Positions 46,607 to 55,068 of a stretch of 64,000 bases of DNA are shown one piece after another; positions within the stretch are counted from its first letter, which is position 1; each line of letters begins with the position of its first letter. The notes below the pieces were generated by a model. That model made no database searches. It was not told where the DNA came from and was given only the letters and a program-made list of their open reading frames with translations. The translations under genes were made by a program, and so were the position numbers. The stretch is taken from NCBI RefSeq assembly GCF_030658505.1, contig NZ_JAUTXR010000173.1:62001-126000 (forward strand), written 5' to 3'. This DNA is from Stenotrophomonas raiganjensis (SeqCode) (GTDB lineage: Bacteria > Pseudomonadota > Gammaproteobacteria > Xanthomonadales > Xanthomonadaceae).

Positions 46607-47388
46607 CCCCGGCGCCGGTCGAGCGCCCGTTGCAGGACCGGGCAGTCCTGCTGTTCATCGTGCTGGCCGCGTTTTTCTGCGGCAATGCCGTACTGGCCGA
46701 GCTGATCGGGGTGAAGATCTTCGCGCTGGAAGACACGCTGGGGATCGACCCACTGAACTGGAACCTGTTTGGCCAGACCGGTTCGCTCAGCTTCACCGCC
46801 GGCACCCTGCTGTGGCCGGTGGTGTTCATCATGACCGACACCATCAACGAGTTCTTCGGCAAGCGTGGCGTGCGCTTCATCTCGTGGCTGGCCGTGGTAT
46901 TGATCGGCTATGGCTTCCTGTTCGCCTTCGCCGCGATTTCGCTGGCGCCGGCCAGCTGGTGGGTCACCTCGATGGACGGCCACGGCGTACCCGACTACCA
47001 GGCCGCATTCGCCGCAGTGTTCGGCCAGGGCATGTGGACCATCGCCGGCTCGCTGGTCGCGTTCCTGCTTGGCCAGCTGATCGATGTGGCGGTGTTCCAT
47101 CGCATCCGCCAGGCCACCGGCGAGCGCCACGTGTGGCTGCGTGCGACCGGGTCCACCGCGATCTCGCAGGTGGTGGACAGCTTCGTGGTGATCTGGATCG
47201 CCTTCGTGCTCGGCCCGCAGCACTGGCCGACCTCGCTGTTCCTGGCCGTCAGCAGCGTCAACTACATCTACAAGATGGGCTTTGCGATTGCCTTGATTCC
47301 GCTGCTGTACCTGATGCGACGGGCGATCACCCGCTATCTGGGCGCAGACCGGGCCGCCGCGCTGCGCGCCACCGCCGCGGCTGACTGA
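46603..47388 (+). CDS. yhhQ: Queuosine precursor transporter YhhQ
   Basis: A 261-residue member of the QPTR family, which imports preQ0/preQ1 for the tRNA modification queuosine. It has six helices; the family motifs seen are CGNAVLAELIGVKIF, WPVVFIMTDTINEFFGKRGVR and STAISQVVDSFVVIWIAF. It is longer than E. coli YhhQ (221) by an N-terminal extension. It is coupled by a 4-bp overlap to the DUF502 gene. No other queuosine genes are near. Confidence 0.92.
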   Translation: MTPAPVERPLQDRAVLLFIVLAAFFCGNAVLAELIGVKIFALEDTLGIDPLNWNLFGQTGSLSFTAGTLLWPVVFIMTDTINEFFGKRGVRFISWLAVVLIGYGFLFAFAAISLAPASWWVTSMDGHGVPDYQAAFAAVFGQGMWTIAGSLVAFLLGQLIDVAVFHRIRQATGERHVWLRATGSTAISQVVDSFVVIWIAFVLGPQHWPTSLFLAVSSVNYIYKMGFAIALIPLLYLMRRAITRYLGADRAAALRATAAAD

Positions 47389-47482
47389 AGCCCCAGCGAC
47401 GGCAAGCTGACTGCGCCTTCACGCTGGCCGTACGCGGCCGGATCGTGCAAGCTCCACGGTCTGTGTTCCACGGAAGCTCCTG

Positions 47483-49423
47483 ATGCCGCATCCCACCCGC
47501 GCCCTGGCCGCCGCCATCGCCGCGTTGTTCCTGTTCAGCGCCGTGCCGTCGGCCGAAGCAGCGAAGAAGAAGGCCAGCCGCCCTGCCGCCGCGCAGACCC
47601 GACAGGCGGCCAAGCCCAAAGCGAGGCCCGCCCGCGCCACCGCGCCGGCCCGTGGCAGTTCGGCGCGCCGCGCCGCGCCGCGCCCGGTCGCACCAGCCCG
47701 GGCCGTACCCAAGCAGGTGCAGCTGGAGCGCCTGTACGACGAATACTGGGATGCCTCGATGCGGTTGAACCCGCTGCAGGCCACGTTCCAGGGCGAACCG
47801 CGCTACAACGACCAGCTGCCCAATATCCTGTCGGCCGCCTGGCGCCAGCAGTCGCACGACTTCACCACGCAATGGCTGGGCAAAGTCGAAAAACTCGGCA
47901 GCGACGGCCTGCAGGGCCAGGACCTGCTCAGCTACGAAATCTTCGTGCGCGATGCACGCGCTTCACTGGCCGCCGAGCGTTACCCGAGCTGGATGATGCC
48001 GATCAGCCAGTACTACAACATCGGCAGCATCATGGCGATCCTCGGCTCCGGTGCGGGCGCGCAGCCATTCAACACCGTGCAGGACTACGACACCTGGTCA
48101 CGCCGTTCGCTCGGCATTCCCGAGCTGTTCGACCAGGCCATCGACAACATGCGCCAGGGCATGAAGGCCGGCGTGGTGCAGCCGCGCGACCTGATGGAGA
48201 AGGTGCTGCCGCAGTTGGATGCGGTCATCAAGCCGACCGCTGAAGAGAGCATCTTCTGGTCGCCGATCCGTACCATGCCGAACACCATCGCGGCCGACGA
48301 CAAGGCCCGCATCAGTGCCGAGTACAAGCGCATGATCGAACTGCGCATCATGCCGGCCTACCGCGCCCTGCGTGGCTTCATCGCCACCGAATACCTGCCC
48401 GCCACGCGGGCCAGCAGCGGCCTCGGCGCGCTGCCCGATGGCCAGGCCTGGTACGCCAACCTGATCGTGCAGACCTCGGCCAGCGACCAGACTGCCGCGC
48501 AGCTGCACGCACTGGGCGAACAGCGCGTGCAGGAACTGCAGGCGCAGATCGCCGCGGTGATGAAGGATGCCAGGCTGCGCGGCACGCCGAGCAAGCTGCT
48601 GCGCAGCATGCGCAATGATCGCCAGTTCCAGTACGGCGACGCCAACGCGCTGATCAACCGCTATCGCCAGGTGCAGCAGCAGGTCAACGCACGCCTGCCG
48701 CAGGTACTGGATACGCTGCCAACGTCCGCGCTGGAAGTGCGCGCGGTGGAACCGGAGCGTGCGCTGACCGCCGCCGCAGCAGCCTACCAGCCGTCGCCGG
48801 CCGGCCAGCCGGGCGTGCTGTACGTGAACACCCGCGCCCTGCCCAGCCGCAAACGCTGGAACGTGCCAGTGCAGTACCTGCATGAAGCGATCCCCGGCCA
48901 CCACGTGCAGCTGGGCCTGCAGCAGGAACTGGCCAAGCTGCCGCGCTTCCGCCGCCTGGGCGGGGACCTCGCCTTCGTCGAAGGCTGGGGCCTGTACGCG
49001 GAAACGCTGGGCGAGAACCTGGGCATCTACACCGATCCCTACGACCGCATCGGCTACCTGTACTCGCGCCTGCTGCGCGCCGCCCGCGTGGTGGCCGATA
49101 CCGGCGTGAACGCACAGGGCTGGAGCAAGCAGCAGGCCGTCACCTACCTGCAGAAGACCGTGGACATGAGCAGCGACGACGCCAATGCGGAAGTCGAGCG
49201 GATCATGGCCCAGCCAGGCCAGGCGCTGTCCAACGTCGCCGGCCTGACCACCATTGTCGCCCTGCGCGACAAGGCCAAGGCCCGCCAAGGCGCGGCCTTC
49301 GACCTGCGCCGGTTCCATGCAGAACTGCTGAAGGACGGCTCGATGCCGCTGGACGTGCTGGACCGCAAGATGGAGCGCTGGATGGCGCAGCCGGCCAGCG
49401 CTACACCCTCGCCTTCACCCTGA
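47483..49423 (+). CDS. DUF885 family exported peptidase-like protein
   Basis: A 646-residue protein with a signal peptide (LAAAIAALFLFSAVPSAEA), a lysine/alanine/arginine-rich linker of about 50 residues, and a large helical DUF885 domain. Near the C-terminus is HEAIPGHHVQ, an HExxxHH arrangement expected to bind zinc, then FRRLGGDLAFVEGWGLYAE with the likely third ligand Glu. The family resembles M32/M2-like helical metallopeptidases, but substrates are unknown. RBS GGAAG precedes the ATG. Codon use is native. It is followed at 17 bp by a serine hydrolase gene. Confidence 0.88.
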   Translation: MPHPTRALAAAIAALFLFSAVPSAEAAKKKASRPAAAQTRQAAKPKARPARATAPARGSSARRAAPRPVAPARAVPKQVQLERLYDEYWDASMRLNPLQATFQGEPRYNDQLPNILSAAWRQQSHDFTTQWLGKVEKLGSDGLQGQDLLSYEIFVRDARASLAAERYPSWMMPISQYYNIGSIMAILGSGAGAQPFNTVQDYDTWSRRSLGIPELFDQAIDNMRQGMKAGVVQPRDLMEKVLPQLDAVIKPTAEESIFWSPIRTMPNTIAADDKARISAEYKRMIELRIMPAYRALRGFIATEYLPATRASSGLGALPDGQAWYANLIVQTSASDQTAAQLHALGEQRVQELQAQIAAVMKDARLRGTPSKLLRSMRNDRQFQYGDANALINRYRQVQQQVNARLPQVLDTLPTSALEVRAVEPERALTAAAAAYQPSPAGQPGVLYVNTRALPSRKRWNVPVQYLHEAIPGHHVQLGLQQELAKLPRFRRLGGDLAFVEGWGLYAETLGENLGIYTDPYDRIGYLYSRLLRAARVVADTGVNAQGWSKQQAVTYLQKTVDMSSDDANAEVERIMAQPGQALSNVAGLTTIVALRDKAKARQGAAFDLRRFHAELLKDGSMPLDVLDRKMERWMAQPASATPSPSP

Positions 49424-49439
49424 CCCTTCCGGAGCCGCC

Positions 49440-50510
49440 ATGCGCCCTGCCGTCGCCCTGTTCGCCGCAGCGCTGGGCCTGCTGCCACTGGCGAGCTCCG
49501 CCGCTCCGGTGTTGACCCCACCGGATGCGGGCATCGACGGCCTGATGCAGGCCTACGACGGGCAGGTTCCTGGCGCCGCGGTGCTGGTACTGCACGACGG
49601 GCAACCGGTATTCCGTCGTGGCTATGGCCTGGCGGTCATGGAAGACGGCACCGTGGTCACCCCGGCCAGCAATTTCCGGCTGGCCTCGGTCAGCAAGCAG
49701 TTCACCGCTGCGGCGGTGCTGCTGCTGGTGGAAGACGGTCGGCTCGGGCTGGACCAGCCGGCCCGGCGCTGGCTGCCGGAACTGCCTCCGGCTGCGGCGG
49801 CCATCACGATCCGCCAGCTGCTGACGCATACCAGCGGCCTGCTCGACTACGAAGACCTGATGGACCCGGCCGACGGCGGCCAGGTGCATGACGCGGACGT
49901 GCTGACCCTGCTGTCGCGCCAGGACCGGCTGAACTTCGCAGCCGGCACGCAGTACCACTACAGCAACAGCGGCTATGCCCTGCTGGCACTGATCGTCGGC
50001 CGCGCCTCCGGCCAGGATTTCGCAGCCTTCCTGCAGCAGCGCATCTTCCGCCCACTGGGCATGGTCCACACCGTGGCCCACCAGGACGGTGTCGATACCA
50101 TCGCCGCACGCGCCTATGGCTACAGCCGGATCGAGGGCCGCTGGCAGCGCACCGACCAGAGCACCACCAGCGCGGTACTCGGCGATGGCGGCATCTATTC
50201 CTCGCTGGACGATCTCGCCCGCTGGGACGCAGCGCTGTATGACGACCGCCTGCTGTCGAAGGCCTCTCGCCGCGCGATGTTCAGCCCGGCCACGGCCACA
50301 CCCGAACCGGATGTGCCGCACTACGGCTTCGGCTGGCGCCTGAATGGCCCCGTGCAATGGCACAGCGGCGAGAGCATCGGTTTCCGCAACGTGATCGTGC
50401 GCCATCCGGAAAAACACCTGACCGTGATCGTGCTGACCAACCGCAACGACCCCGAACCCTATCCGCTGGCGCAGAAGATCGCCCAGCGCTGGCTGGACAC
50501 CCTGCAATGA
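49440..50510 (+). CDS. Class C beta-lactamase-family serine hydrolase
   Basis: A 356-residue exported protein of the beta-lactamase/DD-peptidase superfamily. Signal peptide ends near SSAAP. The catalytic SxxK is S83-VS-K86 in LASVSKQF, the YxN is YSN near residue 170, and the HSGES in place of KTG lies close to the C-terminus; the HxG form points to an esterase or D-aminopeptidase rather than a true AmpC enzyme. It lies in a run with DUF885 and VOC genes, the last overlapping by 4 bp. Confidence 0.9.
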   Translation: MRPAVALFAAALGLLPLASSAAPVLTPPDAGIDGLMQAYDGQVPGAAVLVLHDGQPVFRRGYGLAVMEDGTVVTPASNFRLASVSKQFTAAAVLLLVEDGRLGLDQPARRWLPELPPAAAAITIRQLLTHTSGLLDYEDLMDPADGGQVHDADVLTLLSRQDRLNFAAGTQYHYSNSGYALLALIVGRASGQDFAAFLQQRIFRPLGMVHTVAHQDGVDTIAARAYGYSRIEGRWQRTDQSTTSAVLGDGGIYSSLDDLARWDAALYDDRLLSKASRRAMFSPATATPEPDVPHYGFGWRLNGPVQWHSGESIGFRNVIVRHPEKHLTVIVLTNRNDPEPYPLAQKIAQRWLDTLQ

Positions 50511-50911
50511 GCGATGACGCTTCGGCCCTGCTGGGCATCCACCACGCCGCACTGATCTGCAGCGACTACGCGCGTTCGAAGGACTTCTACGTGCGGATCC
50601 TCGGCCTGCGCGTATTGGCCGAGAACCACCGCGCCGCGCGCGACTCCTGGAAGCTGGACCTCGCGCTGCCCGATGGCAGCCAGCTGGAACTGTTCTCCTT
50701 CCCCGCGCCGCCGCCCCGTCCCAGCCGCCCGGAGGCCCAGGGCCTGCGCCACCTCGCGTTCCGGGTCGCTGCGCTGGAGCCGTTCATCGAGCGCCTGGCC
50801 AGCCACGGCGTGGACTGCGAGCCGATCCGCGTGGACGAATACACCGGCGCCCGCTTCACCTTCTTTGCCGATCCGGATGGCCTGCCGCTGGAGCTGTACG
50901 AAGCCGGTTGA
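50507..50911 (+). CDS. VOC-family protein (glyoxalase I-like, YaeR type)
   Basis: A 134-residue VOC protein made of two paired beta-alpha-beta-beta-beta modules. The metal-site positions are in GIHHAALICSDY (His), KLDLALPDGSQLELF (Glu), GLRHLAFRV (His) and GLPLELYEAG (Glu), the arrangement of YaeR/GloA2-type enzymes. The actual substrate is not known. The ATG overlaps the stop of the serine hydrolase gene (ATGA). Confidence 0.9.
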   Translation: MSDDASALLGIHHAALICSDYARSKDFYVRILGLRVLAENHRAARDSWKLDLALPDGSQLELFSFPAPPPRPSRPEAQGLRHLAFRVAALEPFIERLASHGVDCEPIRVDEYTGARFTFFADPDGLPLELYEAG

Positions 50912-50931
50912 GCGTTTTTCAGTCGTGATGC

Positions 50932-50974
50932 ATCCATGCATGGCATGGATCTACGTGTCGACCAAGGTCGACAC
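50932..50974. repeat. Two small palindromes upstream of composite repeat C
   Basis: ATCCATGC (50932-50939) pairs with GCATGGAT (50943-50950), and GTGTCGACC (50955-50963) with GGTCGACAC (50966-50974). REP-like modules. They take the position that the GTCAGAT inverted repeat has before copy B. Confidence 0.85.
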
Positions 50975-50977
50975 CCA

Positions 50978-51195
50978 CCAAGAGCAAGCCGTTCCATTCC
51001 AGCAGATCGCAGGACTCTGTCGAAGGTGGGGTGGGTCCGGTTGCGGGGGCGTGAGCCGCATGGATGCGGCGACCGAGCTTACAGGGACGTACTTGCAGCG
51101 GCCCCCGCAACCGGACCCACCCCGCCATCCCACGGAATGGCCGCTTTTGCCGTTGCCGTTGCCGTTGCATCTGCGGGTGCAGGGCGCAGCCCTGC
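50978..51195 (+). repeat. Composite structured repeat, copy C
   Basis: Same order as copy B: CCAAGAGCAAG (50978-50988); a short stem CAGA/TCTG (51003-51006, 51016-51019) around the CGCAGGA loop; a 26-bp stem (51025-51050 with 51101-51126, one G-T wobble); an inner hairpin GCCGCA/TGCGGC with loop TGGA (51055-51070); a GCCGTT microsatellite (51147-51168); and the palindrome GCAGGGC-GCA-GCCCTGC (51179-51195). The inner stem differs from copy B at both pairing positions. The 370 bp from 50912 to 51281 contain no gene. Confidence 0.85.
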
Positions 51196-51228
51196 AAAGC
51201 CCCCCTTCCCCATACCCCGCCGAATGGG

Positions 51229-51234
51229 TATACA
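51229..51234 (+). promoter_or_regulatory. Possible -10 box of the DUF2147 gene (TATACA)
   Basis: TATACA lies 47 bases before the ATG and 33 bases after the palindrome ending repeat copy C. No convincing -35. Confidence 0.4.
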
Positions 51235-51281
51235 GTCGACCCGTACCGGCACCGTGCCGGAATGAACCCTGGGAGGGGACC

Positions 51282-51725
51282 ATGCGCAACACCTTCAAGA
51301 CCCTGCTGCTGGCACTGCCGCTGTGCCTGGCCGCGCTTTCGGCGCAGGCCGCCGATGGCGCCGCAGGCCGCTGGAAGACCATCGACGACAAGACCGGCAA
51401 GGTGAAGTCGATCGTCGAGATCACCGAGGCCGCCAACGGCACGCTGACCGGCAAGGTGGTCGACATCCTGCACTCGGACAAGGGCCCGAACCCGGTCTGC
51501 GACGGCTGTGAAGGTGCCAACAGGAACAAGCCGGTGAAGGGCATGACCATTCTCTGGAACCTGAAGGCCGATGGCGCCAACAAGTGGTCCGGCGGCACCA
51601 TCCTCGACCCGGCCAACGGCAAGACCTACAAGTCGAAGATGGAACTGCAGCCCGGCGGCACCAGGCTGGACGTGTCCGGCTGCATCGCCTTCATCTGCCG
51701 CGCGCAGACCTGGCAGCGCGAATAA
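51282..51725 (+). CDS. DUF2147 secreted protein
   Basis: A 147-residue protein with a signal peptide (FKTLLLALPLCLAALSAQA) and one DUF2147 domain, an eight-stranded beta-barrel fold. The domain is seen as GRWKTIDDKTGKVKSIVEI, CDGCEGANRNKPVKGMTILW and GTRLDVSGCIAFICRAQTW. Several Cys could form disulfides. Function of the family is unknown; it is periplasmic by prediction. GGGAGGGG precedes the ATG. It begins just after repeat copy C. Confidence 0.88.
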   Translation: MRNTFKTLLLALPLCLAALSAQAADGAAGRWKTIDDKTGKVKSIVEITEAANGTLTGKVVDILHSDKGPNPVCDGCEGANRNKPVKGMTILWNLKADGANKWSGGTILDPANGKTYKSKMELQPGGTRLDVSGCIAFICRAQTWQRE

Positions 51726-51827
51726 GCGCCCTGGCCCCCGCTTCATCCCCGTGACCCGGCCCCGGCCGGGTCACCTCGTTGCGGGCATGCGATACTCTGC
51801 GGTTCCCCTCGGCTTCACCCCGCGACC

Positions 51828-53909
51828 ATGACCCGTACCGCGCTCGTCACCACCGCCCTGCCCTACGCCAACGGCCCGCTGCACCTGGGCCATCTGGTCG
51901 GCTACATCCAGGCCGACATCTGGGTGCGTGCGCGGCGAATGAGCGGCGGCAAGGCCTGGTTCGTCTGCGCCGACGACACCCACGGCACGCCGATCATGCT
52001 GGCCGCGGAAAAGGCCGGGGTCACCCCGGAAACCTTCATCGCCAACATCCAGGCCAGTCACGAACGTGACTTCGCCGCGTTCGGCGTGGCCTTCGACCAC
52101 TACGACTCGACCAACTCGGCGGCCAACAAGGCACTGACCGAGCAGTTCTACCTGAAGCTCGAAGCCGCCGGCCACATCAGCCGCCGTTCGGTCGCGCAGT
52201 TCTACGATCCGGCCAAGGGCATGTTCCTGCCCGACCGCTACGTCAAGGGCATCTGCCCGAACTGCGGCAGCCCCGACCAGTACGGCGACAACTGCGAAGT
52301 CTGCGGCGCGACCTACGCACCGACCGACCTGAAGGAGCCGCGTTCGGTCATCTCCGGTGCCACGCCGGAAATGCGCGATTCGGAGCACTTCTTCTTCGAG
52401 GTGGGCCACTTCGATGCGTTCCTGCGCGAATGGCTGGCCGGCGATGTCGCCCTGCCGGGCGTGAAGGCCAAGCTGGGCGAGTGGCTCAATGCCGAAGGTG
52501 GCCTGCGTGCGTGGGACATCTCGCGCGATGCGCCGTACTTCGGCTTCCAGATTCCCGGCCAGCCGGGCAAGTACTTCTACGTCTGGCTGGACGCGCCGAT
52601 CGGCTACCTGTCCAGCTTCCAGACCCTGTGCGGAAGGATCGGCGAAGACTTCGAAGCGCACCTGCGCGCCGGCACCGCCACCGAACTGCACCACTTCATC
52701 GGCAAGGACATCGTCAACTTCCACGGCCTGTTCTGGCCGGCGGTGCTGCACGGTACCGGCCACCGCGCGCCAACCCGCCTGCACGTCAACGGCTACCTGA
52801 CCGTGGACGGTGCCAAGATGAGCAAGTCGCGCGGCACCTTCGTGATGGCGCGTACCTTCCTCGATGCCGGCCTGGAGCCGGAAGCGCTGCGCTACTACTA
52901 CGCCGCCAAGTCCGGCGGTGGCGTCGACGATCTCGACCTGAACCTGGGCGACTTCATCGCCCGCGTCAACGCCGACCTGGTCGGCAAGTTCGTCAACCTG
53001 GCCAGCCGCTGCGCCGGCTTCATCAGCAAGCGCTTCGACGGCCAGCTGGCCGCGCAGCTGCCCGACGCGGCGCAGTACCAGCGCTTCGTCGATGGGCTGG
53101 CGCCGATCCGTGAAGCCTACGAGCGCAACGACCCGGCTGCGGCGATCCGCTTGACCATGACCCTGGCCGACGAAGCCAACCGCTACATCGACGACGTCAA
53201 GCCGTGGGTCATCGCCAAGCAGGAAGGCGCCGATGCGCAGCTGCAGGCCGTGTGCAGCCAGGGCCTGAACCTGTTCCGCGTGCTGGTCACCGCATTGAAG
53301 CCGGTGCTGCCGGCCACCGCCGCGCAGGCCGAGGCCTTCCTGGCCGCGCCGGTGAACGACTGGACCGAACTGGCGCAGCCGCTGCTTGGCCACCGCATCA
53401 CTGACTACACCCCGCTGTTCACCCGTATCGACCCGAAGAAGATTGACGCCATGATCGACGCCTCCAAGGACACCCTGCAGCCGGCCGCCGCTGCCGCTCC
53501 CGCCGCCAAGACCGAAGCGGCCAAGCCGGCCTCACCGGCACCGGCCAAGGACGAAGCCAAGGGCGCTGACGCTCCGGCCTACATCGGCATCGACGATTTC
53601 GCCAAGCTCGACCTGCGCATCGGCAAGGTGCTGGTGTGCGAGTTCGTGGAGGGTTCGGACAAGCTGCTGCGCTTCGAACTGGACGCCGGCGAGCTGGGCA
53701 AGCGCCAGATCTTCTCCGGCATCCGTGGCAGCTACGGCGAACCGGAGAAGCTGGTCGGCCGCAGCGTGGTGTTCATCGCCAACCTGGCCCCGCGCAAGAT
53801 GCGCTTCGGCCTGAGCGAAGGCATGATCCTGTCGGCCGGTTTCGACGGCGGCGCACTGGCGCTGCTGGACGCCGACAGCGGCGCACAGCCGGGCATGCCG
53901 GTCCGCTGA
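51828..53909 (+). CDS. metG: Methionyl-tRNA synthetase
   Basis: A 693-residue class Ia synthetase (E. coli 677). The HIGH motif is HLGH (19-22) in LPYANGPLHLGHLVG, a zinc knuckle CPNCGSPDQYGDNCEVCG follows near residue 145, and the KMSKS loop is KMSKSRG near residue 330. After an alanine- and proline-rich linker the C-terminal tRNA-binding EMAP domain (FAKLDLRIGKVLVCEFVEGS) begins near residue 588, which also dimerises the enzyme. The ATG at 51828 is unambiguous. Confidence 0.97.
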   Translation: MTRTALVTTALPYANGPLHLGHLVGYIQADIWVRARRMSGGKAWFVCADDTHGTPIMLAAEKAGVTPETFIANIQASHERDFAAFGVAFDHYDSTNSAANKALTEQFYLKLEAAGHISRRSVAQFYDPAKGMFLPDRYVKGICPNCGSPDQYGDNCEVCGATYAPTDLKEPRSVISGATPEMRDSEHFFFEVGHFDAFLREWLAGDVALPGVKAKLGEWLNAEGGLRAWDISRDAPYFGFQIPGQPGKYFYVWLDAPIGYLSSFQTLCGRIGEDFEAHLRAGTATELHHFIGKDIVNFHGLFWPAVLHGTGHRAPTRLHVNGYLTVDGAKMSKSRGTFVMARTFLDAGLEPEALRYYYAAKSGGGVDDLDLNLGDFIARVNADLVGKFVNLASRCAGFISKRFDGQLAAQLPDAAQYQRFVDGLAPIREAYERNDPAAAIRLTMTLADEANRYIDDVKPWVIAKQEGADAQLQAVCSQGLNLFRVLVTALKPVLPATAAQAEAFLAAPVNDWTELAQPLLGHRITDYTPLFTRIDPKKIDAMIDASKDTLQPAAAAAPAAKTEAAKPASPAPAKDEAKGADAPAYIGIDDFAKLDLRIGKVLVCEFVEGSDKLLRFELDAGELGKRQIFSGIRGSYGEPEKLVGRSVVFIANLAPRKMRFGLSEGMILSAGFDGGALALLDADSGAQPGMPVR

Positions 53910-53960
53910 TGCCCGCAGCGGGCGTGGTTGCGGCCACGCCCGCTGGCAGCACCGGCCACC

Positions 53961-53990
53961 GGAGGCAACGCGATGGGAGGCAACGGAATG
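53961..53990 (+). promoter_or_regulatory. Duplicated ribosome-binding site and start codon
   Basis: Two near-identical units follow each other: GGAGGCAACGCGATG (53961-53975) and GGAGGCAACGGAATG (53976-53990). Each has GGAGG seven bases before an ATG, both in the same frame. Confidence 0.8.
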
Positions 53991-54578
53991 GAACTGGCGC
54001 TGTTCGACTTCGACCACACCGTGACCACCTGCGATACCTACGGCCGTTTCCTGCGCCGCGTCGCCACCGCCGAACAGCTGGCACAGGCGTGGTGGAAAGT
54101 CGGGCCGTGGCTGATCGCGTACAAACTGAAGCTCATCTCGGCCGAACGCATCCGTGCACGCGTCACCCGCCTGACCTTCAGCGACCGCCACAGCGATGAC
54201 ATCGCCATGCTGGCGGCCGGCTTCTCGCGTGAGTTCCTGCCCGACGTGGTGCGCCCGGAAATGCTGGAGCAGATCCGCTGGCACAAGGAACAGCAGCACA
54301 CCGTGGTGATCGTGTCCGGCTCGCTGGACCTGTACCTGCGGCCATGGTGCGAGCAGCTGGGCCTGCAGTTGATCTGCAACCGGCTGGAGAGCCAGGACGG
54401 CCGCCTCACAGGCCGTTACGCCGGTGGCGACTGTGGCCCGCGCAAGGTCGAGCACATCCGTCGCCAGTTCGATCTGTCGCGTTACGTGCGCATCCATGCC
54501 TACGGTGACAGTTCCGAAGACAAGCCGATGCTGGCGCTGGCCCACGAGCGCTGGTTCCGCGGCAAACCCCTGAAGTAA
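53988..54578 (+). CDS. HAD-IB family phosphatase (SerB/PGP-C-like)
   Basis: A 196-residue haloacid dehalogenase subfamily IB hydrolase. Motif I is FDFDHTVTTCDT with the nucleophile Asp, motif II VIVSGS, and motif III with YGDSSEDKPML. The N-terminal cap of helices (WWKVGPWLIAYKLKLI) is typical of subclass IB, which includes phosphoserine phosphatases and phosphatidylglycerophosphatase C. The precise substrate is unclear. The ATG at 53988 is chosen for the motif spacing; the ATG at 53973 would add MGGNG. Confidence 0.87.
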   Translation: MELALFDFDHTVTTCDTYGRFLRRVATAEQLAQAWWKVGPWLIAYKLKLISAERIRARVTRLTFSDRHSDDIAMLAAGFSREFLPDVVRPEMLEQIRWHKEQQHTVVIVSGSLDLYLRPWCEQLGLQLICNRLESQDGRLTGRYAGGDCGPRKVEHIRRQFDLSRYVRIHAYGDSSEDKPMLALAHERWFRGKPLK

Positions 54579-54602
54579 CCCAACGCGCAGCCTTCGCCAC
54601 GC

Positions 54603-55055
54603 ATGAGCCTGATCCCGCCCCTGACCGAACGCCTCGACCGCCTGCTGCCGCAGACCCAATGCGGGCAATGCGGCTACGACGGATGCCGCCCGTATGCGCA
54701 GGCGATGGCGCGTGGCGAGGCGGGCGTCGACCACTGCCCGCCCGGTGGCGACGCCGGTGCACGCGCGCTGGCCCAGGTGTTGGGCGTACCGGCAATTCCC
54801 TTCGATCGTTCGCGCGGCGCGCACAAGGCGCCGCAGGTGGCGTTGATCGTGGAAGCCGACTGCATCGGCTGCACCAAGTGCATCCAGGCCTGCCCGGTGG
54901 ACGCCATCGTCGGCGGTGCCAAGTACATGCACACGGTGATCGCCGGTCTGTGCACCGGCTGCGAGCTGTGCATTCCACCGTGCCCGGTGGACTGCATCGA
55001 GTTGGTGCCCCTGCAGCCGGAGTCAGATCCCTTTTCCAACGGAAATGGGATCTGA
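54603..55055 (+). CDS. rnfB: RnfB-like ferredoxin, orphan
   Basis: A 150-residue iron-sulfur protein. The N-terminal [17 protein letters not shown] holds the Fe-S (4Cys) domain found in RnfB, and two CxxCxxCxxxCP clusters follow ([16 protein letters not shown] and [16 protein letters not shown]), for two [4Fe-4S] centres. The membrane anchor of complete RnfB is missing, and no rnfA, C, D, G or E is in the window. The last 10-11 residues ([10 protein letters not shown]) and the stop are encoded inside an inverted repeat. It may serve as a soluble electron carrier. Confidence 0.85.
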   Translation: MSLIPPLTERLDRLLPQTQCGQCGYDGCRPYAQAMARGEAGVDHCPPGGDAGARALAQVLGVPAIPFDRSRGAHKAPQVALIVEADCIGCTKCIQACPVDAIVGGAKYMHTVIAGLCTGCELCIPPCPVDCIELVPLQPESDPFSNGNGI

Positions 55056-55056
55056 C
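55022..55056. repeat. GTCAGAT-type inverted repeat at the end of rnfB
   Basis: Arms 55022-55037 and 55041-55056 pair at 15 of 16 positions around AAC, followed by CCC. Same family as 11923-11957. It includes the TGA stop of the RnfB-like gene. Confidence 0.85.
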
Positions 55057-55068
55057 CCCGTACAAGGG

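Noticed and set aside
49440..50510. A true class C beta-lactamase resistance gene
   Set aside because: The C-terminal motif is HSG rather than KTG, and there is no ampR neighbour. A serine esterase or peptidase is more likely.
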